DNA of 50,825 nucleotides from Tritrichomonas foetus. Lineage: Eukaryota; Parabasalia; Tritrichomonadida; Tritrichomonadidae. Made by a program: the position numbers and the translations under genes. The stretch covers positions 6,318 through 57,142 of the forward strand of contig MLAK01000835.1 in NCBI GenBank assembly GCA_001839685.1. The letters are read 5' to 3'. The notes beneath the pieces are model-generated. The model did no database searches. It saw nothing but the letters and a program-made list of their open reading frames with translations, and was not told where the DNA came from. Shown one piece after another: positions 17,299 to 28,046 of the stretch (within the stretch, counting starts at the first letter, position 1; the number at the start of each line of letters is the position of its first letter).

Positions 17299-19248
17299 AT
17301 GCTTGATTGCTGTCATTGTCTCTGTGGCAAAGAACGCAGTGCTTCAAAACGACTTGATCAGTGCTACCCATTAGATAATCGCCCAGATCCAGTCAACGCA
17401 CATGTCCGCGAATTGATTAGCTGGGGTACTCACGATATTGCACGATTCGAAACAATCTACGACTTGCTGGCCGACCGAATTCGAAACGATATTGCTCACA
17501 ATAATGTAAACTCGACCTCTGTGGGTGTCAAAATTCTTGGCAGACTCATCGAAACCGTCCCTGAAATTAATTTAAACATTTCCAACATTCTCGTCAATGT
17601 CGCTATCCAATTAATCAACACGAAAAAAAGCAAATATCTCGACATTGCGACTGATGCCACCAATTATCTTTTGGCCCATGCCCAAAAATACAAACTCAAG
17701 GATTTTGTTACAAACATCGTCAAATCTTACTTGAAACTCCTCAACAAGTCCGAAACAGCAGAACGCGCATATACATCTTTATCAACCATTATTGAACAAG
17801 CAGCAGTTAATACCATTCCTATTCAAGATATTCTGAAAGCAATCAAAGACCAAATTTCTTCAAACACCGGAGCTCGTTCAGTTGTCGTTTCGATTGCAAG
17901 AAGTGTTATTTTGGTTATGCTTCCATCTTTCGCTGACCAGCTTTTCATATTTTTCAATGAGAATAAAATCTGGGAAAATACCGAATTGCTTCAACAAGTA
18001 ATGCAAATCATGCTTACTGAGATGAAAGAAAAATTCTCACCTTCTTTCTTCAAACTTTGGCTTGAACAACTTCCTCCCCGAACCCATGATAGTGGGAAAT
18101 GTGATGTGATAATTAAAACATCACTTTATTTAATGGAATCAGTTCCTCCTGAAAGACTTCTTTCTACAACAGAAGTTGATGCTCTTACTTTAGTTTTCTA
18201 TTTCATTTTGAAACTTCCTAGTTTGGATTATTCAAATAAAGATGAAATTGAAAAAGATGCATTTTCGCTTTGTAAAGGTATGGCGGCATTTTATGCCACT
18301 ACTGATATAGTTCAAATTGCACATCATCAAATTTGGGTTTCTTTACCAGCTGGTGAAGAGCCATCCACTGATTATAATCCAAAAACAATATCAACAATTT
18401 TCAAATTCAATACAATGTTTGATGCAGCACTCGGCAATGTTTTAAGCAAACGAATTGTGAAAGATTGTTTAAAGAGAATAGTTTCATTCTTTATGTATTT
18501 CCCGAAGCATCATAAAGAAATATTTATGATCGTTCTAAAATATTTACGATCACTTGCAAAAGTAAATCCATCAGGACGAACAGAATCAATCATTCCAATG
18601 CTTCTTGCACTTCAAAAAGATACCAAAAAGAGCAATGGTGAATCATCAATGATTCTACATACTTTTATAATGTGTGCAATGATTGATGCTGTTGAAGATA
18701 CTGCACCGCCCGTTCAAAAATACGTGAAAAAAGTTGTTGATTTAAGATTAAATGCAAATCCACCAATGGCAGATGTTGATGCACCTTTCTTTAAAGAATA
18801 CTTCCCTGATTTCAAGAAGCCAAAGAAATCCAAGAAAGACAAAAAGAAAGATAAAAAGAAAGGTGATAAAAATAAAGATGGTGATAATGAAGAAAAACAA
18901 GAAATGGTTTACTTCAAGAAGAAGAAATTAATGAATACTTTCATTGATTTAAAGAATCGTTCATCTGTTTTCAGACTGATAACTGATCTTGGAAATACAG
19001 AATTCGATGATGATGCTGAAGAAGATGAAGAAAATATTGAAGATGAACCAGAAGATGAAGGAAATGATGTACAGCTCATCTACCAGATTGGTGAATCAGA
19101 TGATAATTCAGCTGAAGATCAGAGTGCAGGAAACGAAAATAATGGAGAAAGTGAAGAAGAAAAAGAGAAGAAAAGAAAGAAAGCATATAAATATATTGAA
19201 AAACTTGAATACAAATGGAACTCAAGTATTTCTTCACTTCCTGCATAA
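17299..19248 (+). CDS. EFR3-like plasma-membrane scaffold
   Basis: A 649-residue helical-repeat protein whose first 60 residues resemble EFR3, the palmitoylated anchor that recruits phosphatidylinositol 4-kinase III alpha to the plasma membrane. The N terminus has a cysteine cluster (Cys4, 5, 7 and 9 in MLDCCHCLCG), then a KRLDQCYPLD segment parallel to YKRLVDNIFPED of animal EFR3; cysteines here are the known lipidation sites of that family. Residues about 40-490 are consecutive HEAT/armadillo-like helices. Residues about 510-540 are a lysine-rich stretch, and the last 100 residues are acidic and disordered. Function is inferred from the N-terminal match and architecture; the C-terminal half is divergent. 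A generic armadillo protein with an acylated N terminus is the alternative. Confidence 0.68.
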   Translation: MLDCCHCLCGKERSASKRLDQCYPLDNRPDPVNAHVRELISWGTHDIARFETIYDLLADRIRNDIAHNNVNSTSVGVKILGRLIETVPEINLNISNILVNVAIQLINTKKSKYLDIATDATNYLLAHAQKYKLKDFVTNIVKSYLKLLNKSETAERAYTSLSTIIEQAAVNTIPIQDILKAIKDQISSNTGARSVVVSIARSVILVMLPSFADQLFIFFNENKIWENTELLQQVMQIMLTEMKEKFSPSFFKLWLEQLPPRTHDSGKCDVIIKTSLYLMESVPPERLLSTTEVDALTLVFYFILKLPSLDYSNKDEIEKDAFSLCKGMAAFYATTDIVQIAHHQIWVSLPAGEEPSTDYNPKTISTIFKFNTMFDAALGNVLSKRIVKDCLKRIVSFFMYFPKHHKEIFMIVLKYLRSLAKVNPSGRTESIIPMLLALQKDTKKSNGESSMILHTFIMCAMIDAVEDTAPPVQKYVKKVVDLRLNANPPMADVDAPFFKEYFPDFKKPKKSKKDKKKDKKKGDKNKDGDNEEKQEMVYFKKKKLMNTFIDLKNRSSVFRLITDLGNTEFDDDAEEDEENIEDEPEDEGNDVQLIYQIGESDDNSAEDQSAGNENNGESEEEKEKKRKKAYKYIEKLEYKWNSSISSLPA

Positions 19249-19490
19249 ATTGAAAACAAATTAGAATCAAATTATAACCCTGTAAGAATTTGATACTTAT
19301 TGTGGTCTTAAAAACAATTTTTATTATATTTCTAAAAAATAATTCCATTTCCATTGTTTTCTATTTTTTGTAGAATTTTAGTGACTATAGAAAAAAAATT
19401 GAATTGGTGAAATGGCTGTTTATTATCTGAAAAAGTTATTAGTTGCTTCTTTTTTCTGTTGGTGCCGTTTAAAAATTAAAAATCAAATTG

Positions 19491-22400
19491 ATGAAATCGG
19501 GAATCCCCCAAAAGAGATTTAATAGCAATCAAAAAACTCAACCAACAATCCCACCGAATTCTATTCGAACTGATGAAAACGACCAAGTTCGAAAATATGC
19601 CGCAATTACTGCTTCGTCGATTCAATTGACTGAAACATTGAATGGAATCATTGACAATTTACAGAGTGAGCTGGACAATGTATCGCTTTATAAAGACCAA
19701 TCATCTATACTGGTAGATTCTATTATTCGTAATATCGATCTTTTACTGCAATTTCCTGATAAATTCCAAGACCTAGAAAATTCAAAACACAATGAAATCG
19801 ACAAGAAAATTCATCAAATTCAAGAAAAAATACAAAAGCTTCCACAAATTATTCTAAATCTCATCCAGACGAATAAAAAATTGCAAGCTCAAATTGATAG
19901 CAATAATGTGGCAAATCAAGAGACCACTGAAATGCAACAAAAAATCAAATCTTTATCGGCAGACATTATCCAAAAAGATGCTAAAATTTCACAGCTTGAA
20001 AATAGTCTTAAATTAAAAACCATCGAATGTGATCAAATTACTAATGGTGCATGTGAATTGAAACAAAAATATGATTTATTAATGAAGGCGCAAACTCCGG
20101 CCTCAGAACTTGAAGATCTTAGAAACAGAATTGCTGAGCTTGAAAATGAAAATGCCCAGTTGCTTAAAGAAAAAGAAAATACAGTTGCTACTTTGAATTC
20201 GGGAATGACTGCTGTTCAAAACCGAGTTGATCAACTCAATGAATCATATCAAAAAGAGGTTTCTGAAAATCAAAAGAAGAATGAATTAATAGATGAACTT
20301 AAAAATAAAATTTCTGATTTACAACAAAACACATCAGCAAGTAATGAAGCACAAGCATTAACTGAAGAAAATAAAATTCTCAAAAATAAAGTTGATGCCT
20401 TTTCTAAAATGATTGAAATTCTTCAAAATCCATCAAATGTTTCCCCAGAAATCAAAGAACAACAAGAAACAATTCATAATCTTCAAAATAAAATCGAAGA
20501 ATTAAAGAGAACAATTAACATCAATGATTTAGAAATCGAAGAATTAAAATCAATCCTGAACAAATCTACAAGTGAAAAAGATGAAATTATTAAAGATTTA
20601 AAGAATCAAATTCACCAAAAAGAGTTTGAAATTGATAGCAAGAATGCAGAAATCGATTGTAAAGAAGAAACAATAAATTCACTAAATGAACAACTCAAAA
20701 AAGATAACTCTCTTCAGGGATTCGTTGAATCTTTATCACAAATTAATGAGCATAATGAAGAAAAACAACAATTCGAAAAAGAAATTAAAGAGAAAGACTC
20801 TCAAATCACCAATCTTTCGAAACTAATTTCAGAGAAAGATACCCAAATAAACTTTTATAAATTACAAATCACAGAAAAAGATGAAATTATTAATCAAAAA
20901 TCAAATGCTTTAACACAAAAAGAGTCGACAACTCTTTCACTTGAAAATCAGTTCCAGGAAAATCAAAAAAATGTTCATGAATTAAATAATAGAAATAATG
21001 AATTAAATGAAAAAATTAAAGAATTAAATGATAATTTAGAACTGGTTTCTCAAGAAATAGAAAAAAAGAATAATTATATTTCATCAATTTCAGAACAACT
21101 CGACGAAAAGAATAAAAGCATTGATAATCTTGAAGATAGACTGGATGAAATTCTAAAGAAGTATAATGAAACTATTGATGAAAACAGTAAACTTCATTCG
21201 CAAGTTGAGCTAATGAATGATCAAATAAATTCTTTTAAATTACAAATTGAAGAAGTCTCTGCAAATGATAAAACTTCGGCACTTGCTGCTGAAGTTGAAG
21301 AATTACAAGGTAAAATTAGTACTCTTGATCTTCAAAACGAAGAAAGCTCGGCATTAATTAAAAGGAAAGATGATCAAATAGAAGAATTAAAATCAAGGCA
21401 AAATCAATTCATTGAACAGCTTAAAGAAAGTGATAAACTTGCTTTAGATCTTGACAATCTTAAAGTTGAACTTAATTCACAAAAGAAACTTTTAGAACAA
21501 GTAGAAAAGGAAAAATCACAAATTCTCGATGATTTCCAATATCTTAAATCTGAGAATGCAAAATTAACTTCGGAAAAAGATTATCTTGAAGAGGAGAAAA
21601 TTAAATTGACTAATTTATTAAGTGAATGTGAAGATAAGATAAATCATGATCTTGAAGAAGAATGTAGTCAACTTATTTTGCATATTAAAGAGCTAGAATC
21701 TAAAGTAAGTGAACTTCAACAGCAGTTATCAGAATTATCAATCGTTAAAGGGCAAAACAATGTTTTTGAAGAAGAATTAAAGAGTGCTAAATTAATGATT
21801 GAAACATATAAACAATTAAATGATATTCTCCAGAATAAATTGGATCAGGCCGATTTCCAAAACAAAGAAATCGCCAAATTCAACATGACTCCTGTTTCTC
21901 CTGTACAAAGATGCACAATATCTTGTTCACCAGTTAAATTGCTAGATCAAACTGATATTAATATTGATTCAGAAGCTCTCATTAAAGAAAATCAGCTTCT
22001 TAAGAAAGATATTGAAAAATGGAAACAAGCAACTCATGTTTTGAAGAACACTGTTGAATCTGCGAAAGAAGAACGTGATTTCTATCAAAGTGAATGTGGA
22101 AAACTTAATTCTTCAATAATCACTTTACAATATGATTTAAATAAGCTTCAAAAAGAAATTTCAACAATTACTAAAGAAAGAGAAGAGTTAAAAGAGAAAT
22201 TCTCATCAATTCAAGAATTGTATCAAAAAGAAATAAAATCTCAAAAAGAATCAATTGTAGAATCCGAAAATTTGGTTCAAAAGATTTCTTTCTCCCAAAG
22301 AGCTTATGATGAACTAAAAATCCAATATAACCAGTTTGTTCAGCAACTATCGAAACTTTTACAGAAAGATACTGAACAAGAAATAATCTTTTCTGTAATT

Positions 22401-22796
22401 CACCTCTTAGATAGTTCCAGATCAATGCCAATCATTAATTCTAATTTGGCTGCGCAAAAGCTTCAGAGTTTTGCAATCGCACATTTAAGTAACATGGATT
22501 CATTTTTACAGAAATTGAATTCGCGAGCTAAAACTATCGAATTATCATTTTCGAAAATAGACAAAAAATTGAGATTGACTTCTCAAAAAATGAATGATAT
22601 AAAGAAAAATCACCATAAAGGTGGAAATACGCTTTTTTACACAACAGAAAAGAAAAGGCCGCTTGGATTATTAAAGAATAATATATTGCCAAGCCCACAG
22701 AGTATTCCAATTAAAAAGCAAAGACATGCTCCACGCGAATATCCTTCAAATATTGGCAATATAACGCCAAAAGTGAATCATCCAATATATATTTAG
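19491..22796 (+). CDS. Long coiled-coil protein with SP-motif hinge
   Basis: A 1,101-residue protein starting at the first ATG (19491, MKSGIPQKRF). The first ~35 residues are basic and proline-containing, likely disordered. From about 45 to 965 it is almost continuous heptad coiled coil rich in Glu, Lys, Gln, Asn and Leu. The coil breaks at about 800-830 in a segment with proline-directed sites (MTPVSPVQRC, SCSPVKLLD). The C terminus (about 985-1101) is basic, with KKRPLGLLKNN, PSPQSIPIKKQRH and a nuclear-localisation-like look. Similar texture occurs in golgins, spindle and centrosome proteins, so a role cannot be read from coiled coil alone. The SP/TP sites would fit cyclin-dependent kinase control, which is inference. 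Confidence 0.7.
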   Translation: MKSGIPQKRFNSNQKTQPTIPPNSIRTDENDQVRKYAAITASSIQLTETLNGIIDNLQSELDNVSLYKDQSSILVDSIIRNIDLLLQFPDKFQDLENSKHNEIDKKIHQIQEKIQKLPQIILNLIQTNKKLQAQIDSNNVANQETTEMQQKIKSLSADIIQKDAKISQLENSLKLKTIECDQITNGACELKQKYDLLMKAQTPASELEDLRNRIAELENENAQLLKEKENTVATLNSGMTAVQNRVDQLNESYQKEVSENQKKNELIDELKNKISDLQQNTSASNEAQALTEENKILKNKVDAFSKMIEILQNPSNVSPEIKEQQETIHNLQNKIEELKRTININDLEIEELKSILNKSTSEKDEIIKDLKNQIHQKEFEIDSKNAEIDCKEETINSLNEQLKKDNSLQGFVESLSQINEHNEEKQQFEKEIKEKDSQITNLSKLISEKDTQINFYKLQITEKDEIINQKSNALTQKESTTLSLENQFQENQKNVHELNNRNNELNEKIKELNDNLELVSQEIEKKNNYISSISEQLDEKNKSIDNLEDRLDEILKKYNETIDENSKLHSQVELMNDQINSFKLQIEEVSANDKTSALAAEVEELQGKISTLDLQNEESSALIKRKDDQIEELKSRQNQFIEQLKESDKLALDLDNLKVELNSQKKLLEQVEKEKSQILDDFQYLKSENAKLTSEKDYLEEEKIKLTNLLSECEDKINHDLEEECSQLILHIKELESKVSELQQQLSELSIVKGQNNVFEEELKSAKLMIETYKQLNDILQNKLDQADFQNKEIAKFNMTPVSPVQRCTISCSPVKLLDQTDINIDSEALIKENQLLKKDIEKWKQATHVLKNTVESAKEERDFYQSECGKLNSSIITLQYDLNKLQKEISTITKEREELKEKFSSIQELYQKEIKSQKESIVESENLVQKISFSQRAYDELKIQYNQFVQQLSKLLQKDTEQEIIFSVIHLLDSSRSMPIINSNLAAQKLQSFAIAHLSNMDSFLQKLNSRAKTIELSFSKIDKKLRLTSQKMNDIKKNHHKGGNTLFYTTEKKRPLGLLKNNILPSPQSIPIKKQRHAPREYPSNIGNITPKVNHPIYI

Positions 22797-22964
22797 TTTT
22801 GTAAAATGTTATCATATAGAACACATTTTTATATTCTTAATTATTCATTTCCATTACCAACTGATATTTCGTAAAATTATATATAAACATTTAACAATCG
22901 AATTAGAGGAAGAAAAAAGCCAAAATTCCAAGTTGAAGTCTTTAACTGAGAAAAGTGAAATGAG

Positions 22965-24497
22965 ATGAGCTGTGACACAAAAAAAGTGAAGTTAAATGTT
23001 TTTGAAATAGATCTGGCAGCAATTTTTTTCTCTGAATTATTTTGTCATTTCTGTTTTAATTCAAAAAAGGTGAGATTACTTTCTATATTCAATACTTTGA
23101 CGAATGACATCAAACCCATGTCTCACATCACCTGTTATGTTATTTCTGATATTCCTTTCCATCAAAATCCAAAACAAAATTCATTTTACATAGCTAAATC
23201 AAATGGAAATGAAATCTTACCCGTTATTTACCAAGAACAAGAAAATCCATATTTAATTCATTTTCGTTTTGAAGAAAATCCAAAAGTGAATCAGTATTTA
23301 CTTTTCTATGATCAAAACACTCATGAAAATGAAGGAGTTCCTTTTTGTAAAATTCCGCGCCTGATAAGCATCTTGGTTTGCTCTTTTACAAAAAATCAAT
23401 TAAGTGTACATCAAAATTATACTCAGAAAATGAAATGGTTGAACTTAAATTTAACTCTTTCTTCAGATATATCAATATGTCTAAATTTTGCTTTTTTACC
23501 ACATAAATTTAATAGGTTTTTTTATTTGACCAGAAAGGTGAAAAAAGCATCAAAAATTAATGAATTCAGAAATTTGATTTTTTCTTTTCGACCAAATGGA
23601 AAGTTTTTGCCAAAAGAACACTTTTTTCGTTTTTTACTTCAATTTATTCTGTACTACAATGATAATGAAAATGCAGAATTTGTGAAATTACCTTTATTTC
23701 GGCATTTCATTTTCATTATTTTTGATGAATTTTTCGAAATTGAAAGATTTATTGAGGCTTCAACAATTTCCTTTGTCACTAAAGAAAAAATGGAATGTCC
23801 AACACCTTTGGAGTGTCAAAATTTCAGTGAATATGATTTTGACTCGACTTTTAAATTTTGTAACTCAGTTGTTTCACTTTTTGGAATCTCTTTTCTTATT
23901 TGGTCATATACTGTTCAATACAATACAATGTTTGAAATGCTCTTTGAAGAATGGTTTCATAGTTGTGAAATAAATATTGAAGATGTATTTGACTTAATGT
24001 TAAGAAAGCTCAAAACAAACGATTTTTCAGAAATTTCGTTGAAATTGTTTTTAAAATTCACTAAAAAATTTATAAAAGATGAAAATAAAGAATTCATCAG
24101 GGAAAAACTTCAATTCAATGAAATGAATTTATCGCCATTTGTAATATTCTTTATCAAAAATATTATTTTAGAAAGTCAAAATGAAAGCAATTATGAAAAC
24201 ATAGAAACGCAGATGAACGACCAGATAAATATTCAAATAACAGATCTTAAGTTACTGAAAAAAATGAATGAAATGAGAGGAATATGGTTTAATATGCCAG
24301 AATTATGTTTTTACCATAAAGAAGATAATCTAAACAATCATAAAATGTTGACTCCGACATTTTCATTTCGTTCAGATTCAATCAATTTCCGGAAAAAACA
24401 GACAACGGTTTCTAGTAAAAACATTTCTGTCGTTGGTACGAATAGGAAGGTTTTTTCTCAAAATAGACCAAATAACCGTCGCATTTACAATCCGTAA
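22965..24497 (+). CDS. Uncharacterised 510-residue protein
   Basis: A single clean frame, Phe-, Asn- and Lys-rich, that I do not recognise. Residues about 45-160 look beta-rich (ITCYVISDIPFHQNPKQNSF, YLIHFRFEENPKVNQYLLFY), perhaps a C2-like or other sandwich domain. Residues about 185-420 are helical with many aromatics, and the last 70 are basic and disordered (ending NRPNNRRIYNP). There is no convincing signal peptide or membrane helix despite the high Phe content. A beta-sandwich followed by helices loosely recalls the DHR1 region of DOCK-type proteins, but I see no signature and do not make that call. It lies at the border of the decayed zone on its right. Confidence 0.55.
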   Translation: MSCDTKKVKLNVFEIDLAAIFFSELFCHFCFNSKKVRLLSIFNTLTNDIKPMSHITCYVISDIPFHQNPKQNSFYIAKSNGNEILPVIYQEQENPYLIHFRFEENPKVNQYLLFYDQNTHENEGVPFCKIPRLISILVCSFTKNQLSVHQNYTQKMKWLNLNLTLSSDISICLNFAFLPHKFNRFFYLTRKVKKASKINEFRNLIFSFRPNGKFLPKEHFFRFLLQFILYYNDNENAEFVKLPLFRHFIFIIFDEFFEIERFIEASTISFVTKEKMECPTPLECQNFSEYDFDSTFKFCNSVVSLFGISFLIWSYTVQYNTMFEMLFEEWFHSCEINIEDVFDLMLRKLKTNDFSEISLKLFLKFTKKFIKDENKEFIREKLQFNEMNLSPFVIFFIKNIILESQNESNYENIETQMNDQINIQITDLKLLKKMNEMRGIWFNMPELCFYHKEDNLNNHKMLTPTFSFRSDSINFRKKQTTVSSKNISVVGTNRKVFSQNRPNNRRIYNP

Positions 24498-27042
24498 ATG
24501 TTCAGAAATAATAATATTATCTATGAAGCAACTAATTTACAGAGGTCCAAAAGAATTTATTCCATTATTCATGTTTGTCATGTATATAAATATTAAATTA
24601 AAATTTTTATATTGTTGAGTTTTTATATAGAAAATCTAAAATTCATTTTGTCATGAATATACCTTTTAAGTAAATGAAGAACATATGGCTGCTTCTTTCA
24701 CCCGAAAGTGTCATACTTTGGTTTTTCACACCACAGGTCAAATCAACCGTTAATTGATGTTAACCGCCTAGTTAAATTGTGATTGATGAAATAACAATTA
24801 AATGTTCCAAAATGTTTAGACACAGTATGCTCTGACTTCATGTTTAATAATGTTATTGTGATTATAATGGTGTTGATGTAATGTGACGTAAGGGGCGAGT
24901 TTAGAATCATCGACTAACGTATTGGTTTGTTTCGATAATATTGAATTATATTTGATGTGAAAAAAGAACTCTATCTCAGCACACATCAGAACTCTTACTG
25001 CAACTGCCGGAAATACCAATTTTTGTATACTCTTTAAAAAAGCTAGAAAGACAATACCAAAGATGATCAAGTGAGCAAAATACTTGAGAGGCTCAAGCAC
25101 GGAAAATATTCGAATATGACATATTATTAGAAATTGCGATGAAGAAAAGCTCGAAAGCGATACATTTGTGAATCTTTAAGTAACTTCACATAAATTGGCA
25201 TTATTTACCGTCAAAATTGTTGATTCACCCTGCAATCACGAACACTGCCTATCTCTCGAAATGGTCTTTGAAAGAAATCCTGAAGGAATGCGTCTCGTGT
25301 CTGCTTTTGGGTTTTTCTCATCCTTTTATGATATATTCACTTTCATGCCAAGACATATTCTATTCGCCATCATGTTCCTATCTCCTGCCCAGCTGGCGAA
25401 TTTACACAGGCTAATCCCAGAGCAGGATGTTTTAAGGTCAGATTCATCCCCTACAAAGTCATGAACATATGATTGAACTCCCAAAAGTAACTATTGAGAT
25501 ATTTTGACAATTTCACAAAAATATAATACCAATAGAGACTTTTGCGCTGAATATAACGGCTAAGTTTCGTGTCCAAGATCATCATATACTCACTGAACTC
25601 AAAAAAGAAAAAGAACGCTAGTATCCAGATTTCATTGAATACATAATGTTATCTCTCTTGATGACATAATCAAGGGACTCTAAAAAAGAGGAGTGGAATT
25701 CGTGAAAAGATCGCAGATTTGGATAGTTCCGATTAGGCAATTAATCAGCAGTTAATAAATTAATTAATTAATCATATTTTTTCATTTCATTTTTTTCAGG
25801 AAGAATATGTAATCGTTATATGTGTTTATTCTAGATTTTTGACTCCTCTCTTCTTCATTAAATTGATGATTTCACTTCCTCCTCTGATGCTTTTGAAAGA
25901 AAATTCTTGTTCTTTCTAAAATCGCAAGATTGCATCTTTTCACTCTGCCTCATTTAAGTCCCTAAATCACAAAAAAAAAAAATATGTAGGCCCATTTTCT
26001 GTCCTCAATGTAATAGTGAAACATTAAGATGAATCAATGGGCCAAATTTGTCTCCCTACTCGTGAGAATATCGAAGTCATGTAATGTGGACGTTTTTTTA
26101 TTAGAAAAAAAATACAAAAATTATTGATGGTTATATATGGATTTTATTCCATCAGCTTTGTTTTAAAAATTCAACTGAATTTGTTAATAAAACATGGACA
26201 GGCATATTATTATTTAGACAGCCATAATTTAAAGTGTTTAATCGAAGTCTTAATTGGAAACTTCAAATTAAAAGAGCATCTCGAGCTAGTGAAGAATCAA
26301 ATGCTTCAACAATAGAAAAAGAGATGAATTCATTGATCATGGATATATTACCAAAACAGGAGAAGAAGACTTTACGACCAAATAAAAACATCCGCTAGCA
26401 TCATTGGACCGCAGAAAGTAATTCCTCCTTCAATGAGCCACAACGAAAACACCATATTCAATTAAAAAAAAATTCTCATCGCAACATTTAGGAGCCTTTT
26501 GTTTTTTTATGTGAGCTCTCTCTTGCTCCATTACGAAAGGGAATCAATGATGCCAGCTTCGAACCGATACATTTGAAGAAACCATTTATGCGACTGCATA
26601 ATGCAGGGTAATGCCATGAACTTCTTTTACACTTTCATCCAGAACTATAAAAAATTTTTCTTCTTTCATCCTTTTATTTTTAATTTTATTTTTATTTTTT
26701 CCCTTCTTCTTCTTGAAACTTTCGAGCCTGACAAATGATTACAGGCGTCTTTCTTTCCCAGCTACTTTAGTAGACACAGAAAAAATGGGGTGCCACAATT
26801 TGAAAGTATACCCTTAATTATGAAAACTTTTGATAAGAAGTTCATTCAAATAGTTTGGTATTTTTATTCTCCTTTCATAAAGTAAAATTGGTACCCACCA
26901 ATAATGAGTATCAACAATCTGTAATATATAAAAGTGAAGCTACCTAACTAATTATTTAGTTTTTGAATCTTTAAGTACAATGTGATACGAAAATATTAAT
27001 TTCGATAGAAAAACAGATATTATTATAAAAAGAATGCTTGTT
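24498..27042. other. Decayed intergenic region, no intact gene
   Basis: About 2.5 kb with no supportable intact gene. A less AT-rich island at about 25195-25470 is open for 89 codons on the plus strand but lacks an ATG start and resembles nothing that I know. Near 25985 a broken frame reads IFCPQCNSETL, a possible zinc-ribbon remnant, and near 26240-26400 a broken basic frame (RASRASEESNASTIEKEM) suggests another relic. These are probably worn mobile-element or gene fragments. Confidence 0.4.
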
Positions 27043-27577
27043 TTAGTTCGATGATAGTCCATTAATTAAAATGTTAGCTGCCTCAGAACTGAAAAATATA
27101 AAAGAAAAACAAATTTGAGGGCAAAATGAAAAAGTAACTAAAATAGCTGAGAAATGGTAATTTTGAAAATGTCGATGTAAATGAGTTGGAATATATTCTA
27201 GCATCATAGTAGAAAAATCTCTTGATTCGTATTCAGTAAAACGTTCAATTGAATGTATACCTCTTAAATCAAACATTTTTTGATATTCCTCATCACATTC
27301 TGGTTCATCTGGAGATATTTGTCTAAAATATATATGATGTGGATTCTTTTATGGAGAAAATAAAGCATCTTATTTCTTTAATAAATAGCTTGGAATTAGA
27401 TAAGGAATGACAGAATAAAATTTTAGGAGTGGTTTCGCACAAAGCGTATCATCTTTAGAACAACAATATTATAAGACATGTAGACATATTGATCCAGGTA
27501 ATAATCCTTCACCTGAATTATTTTGAGGAGATTATTCAAAATGGGCAGGAGCTCATATGAATCAGATGCTATAACAG
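27043..27577 (-). pseudogene. Broken unidentified gene
   Basis: One minus-strand frame reads as protein for about 175 codons but carries several in-frame stops. Its best part (FRQISPDEPECDEEYQKMFD, then IHSIERFTEYESRDFSTMM) has clear coding texture, and upstream KDDTLCAKPLLKFYSVIPYL and APAHFE are in the same frame between stops. No start is visible. I do not recognise the family. The 3' end runs into a hydrophobic tail at 27043 that may be post-decay sequence. Confidence 0.4.
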
Positions 27578-28046
27578 ATATTCAGATGAGAATAAAAGAA
27601 TGTTTTAGTAATTCATCAACTTTACCACTTGGATATTTCGCTGATGTATGTCGTTTAAACTCTCTTTATGTTTTAACAGTCATATTTCGGTTTATTTGTA
27701 TTTTTACCTGCACCAGTAAGTAGATCGAACTAATTTCAAATCCGAGATACATATAACGATATAGTTTTCATGAATCACTTTCAAACTATTCATTCGCTTT
27801 TTGATGAATAGACTTAAAATTAATTCTTTACATCGTGTTATTGGTCTGATTGTACTATCAGATAAGATTATAGTCGACCATAATCATTAGAGAAATCAGA
27901 ATAAAACTGACATAAATGAGAGCCATGAAGTTCTCAATTTTATTAATTTTTATATTCTTCTCGAAGTTTATCAAGATATTCAAGCATGATATCATGCTAT
28001 GTGATGAATCAGTATCTTGACAGTTTATATTATAGAATTTGAATAT

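Noticed and set aside
19488..19490. TTG as start of the 1,101-residue coiled-coil gene
   Set aside because: The next codon is a normal ATG; non-ATG starts are not expected.
25195..25464. 89-codon plus-strand frame in a less AT-rich island
   Set aside because: It begins with TTG and not ATG, the opposite strand is nearly as open, and no family is recognised.
26560..26585. TTCGAA-containing segment as a tRNA T-arm
   Set aside because: The flanking bases do not form the 5-bp arm and no acceptor or anticodon stem can be drawn.
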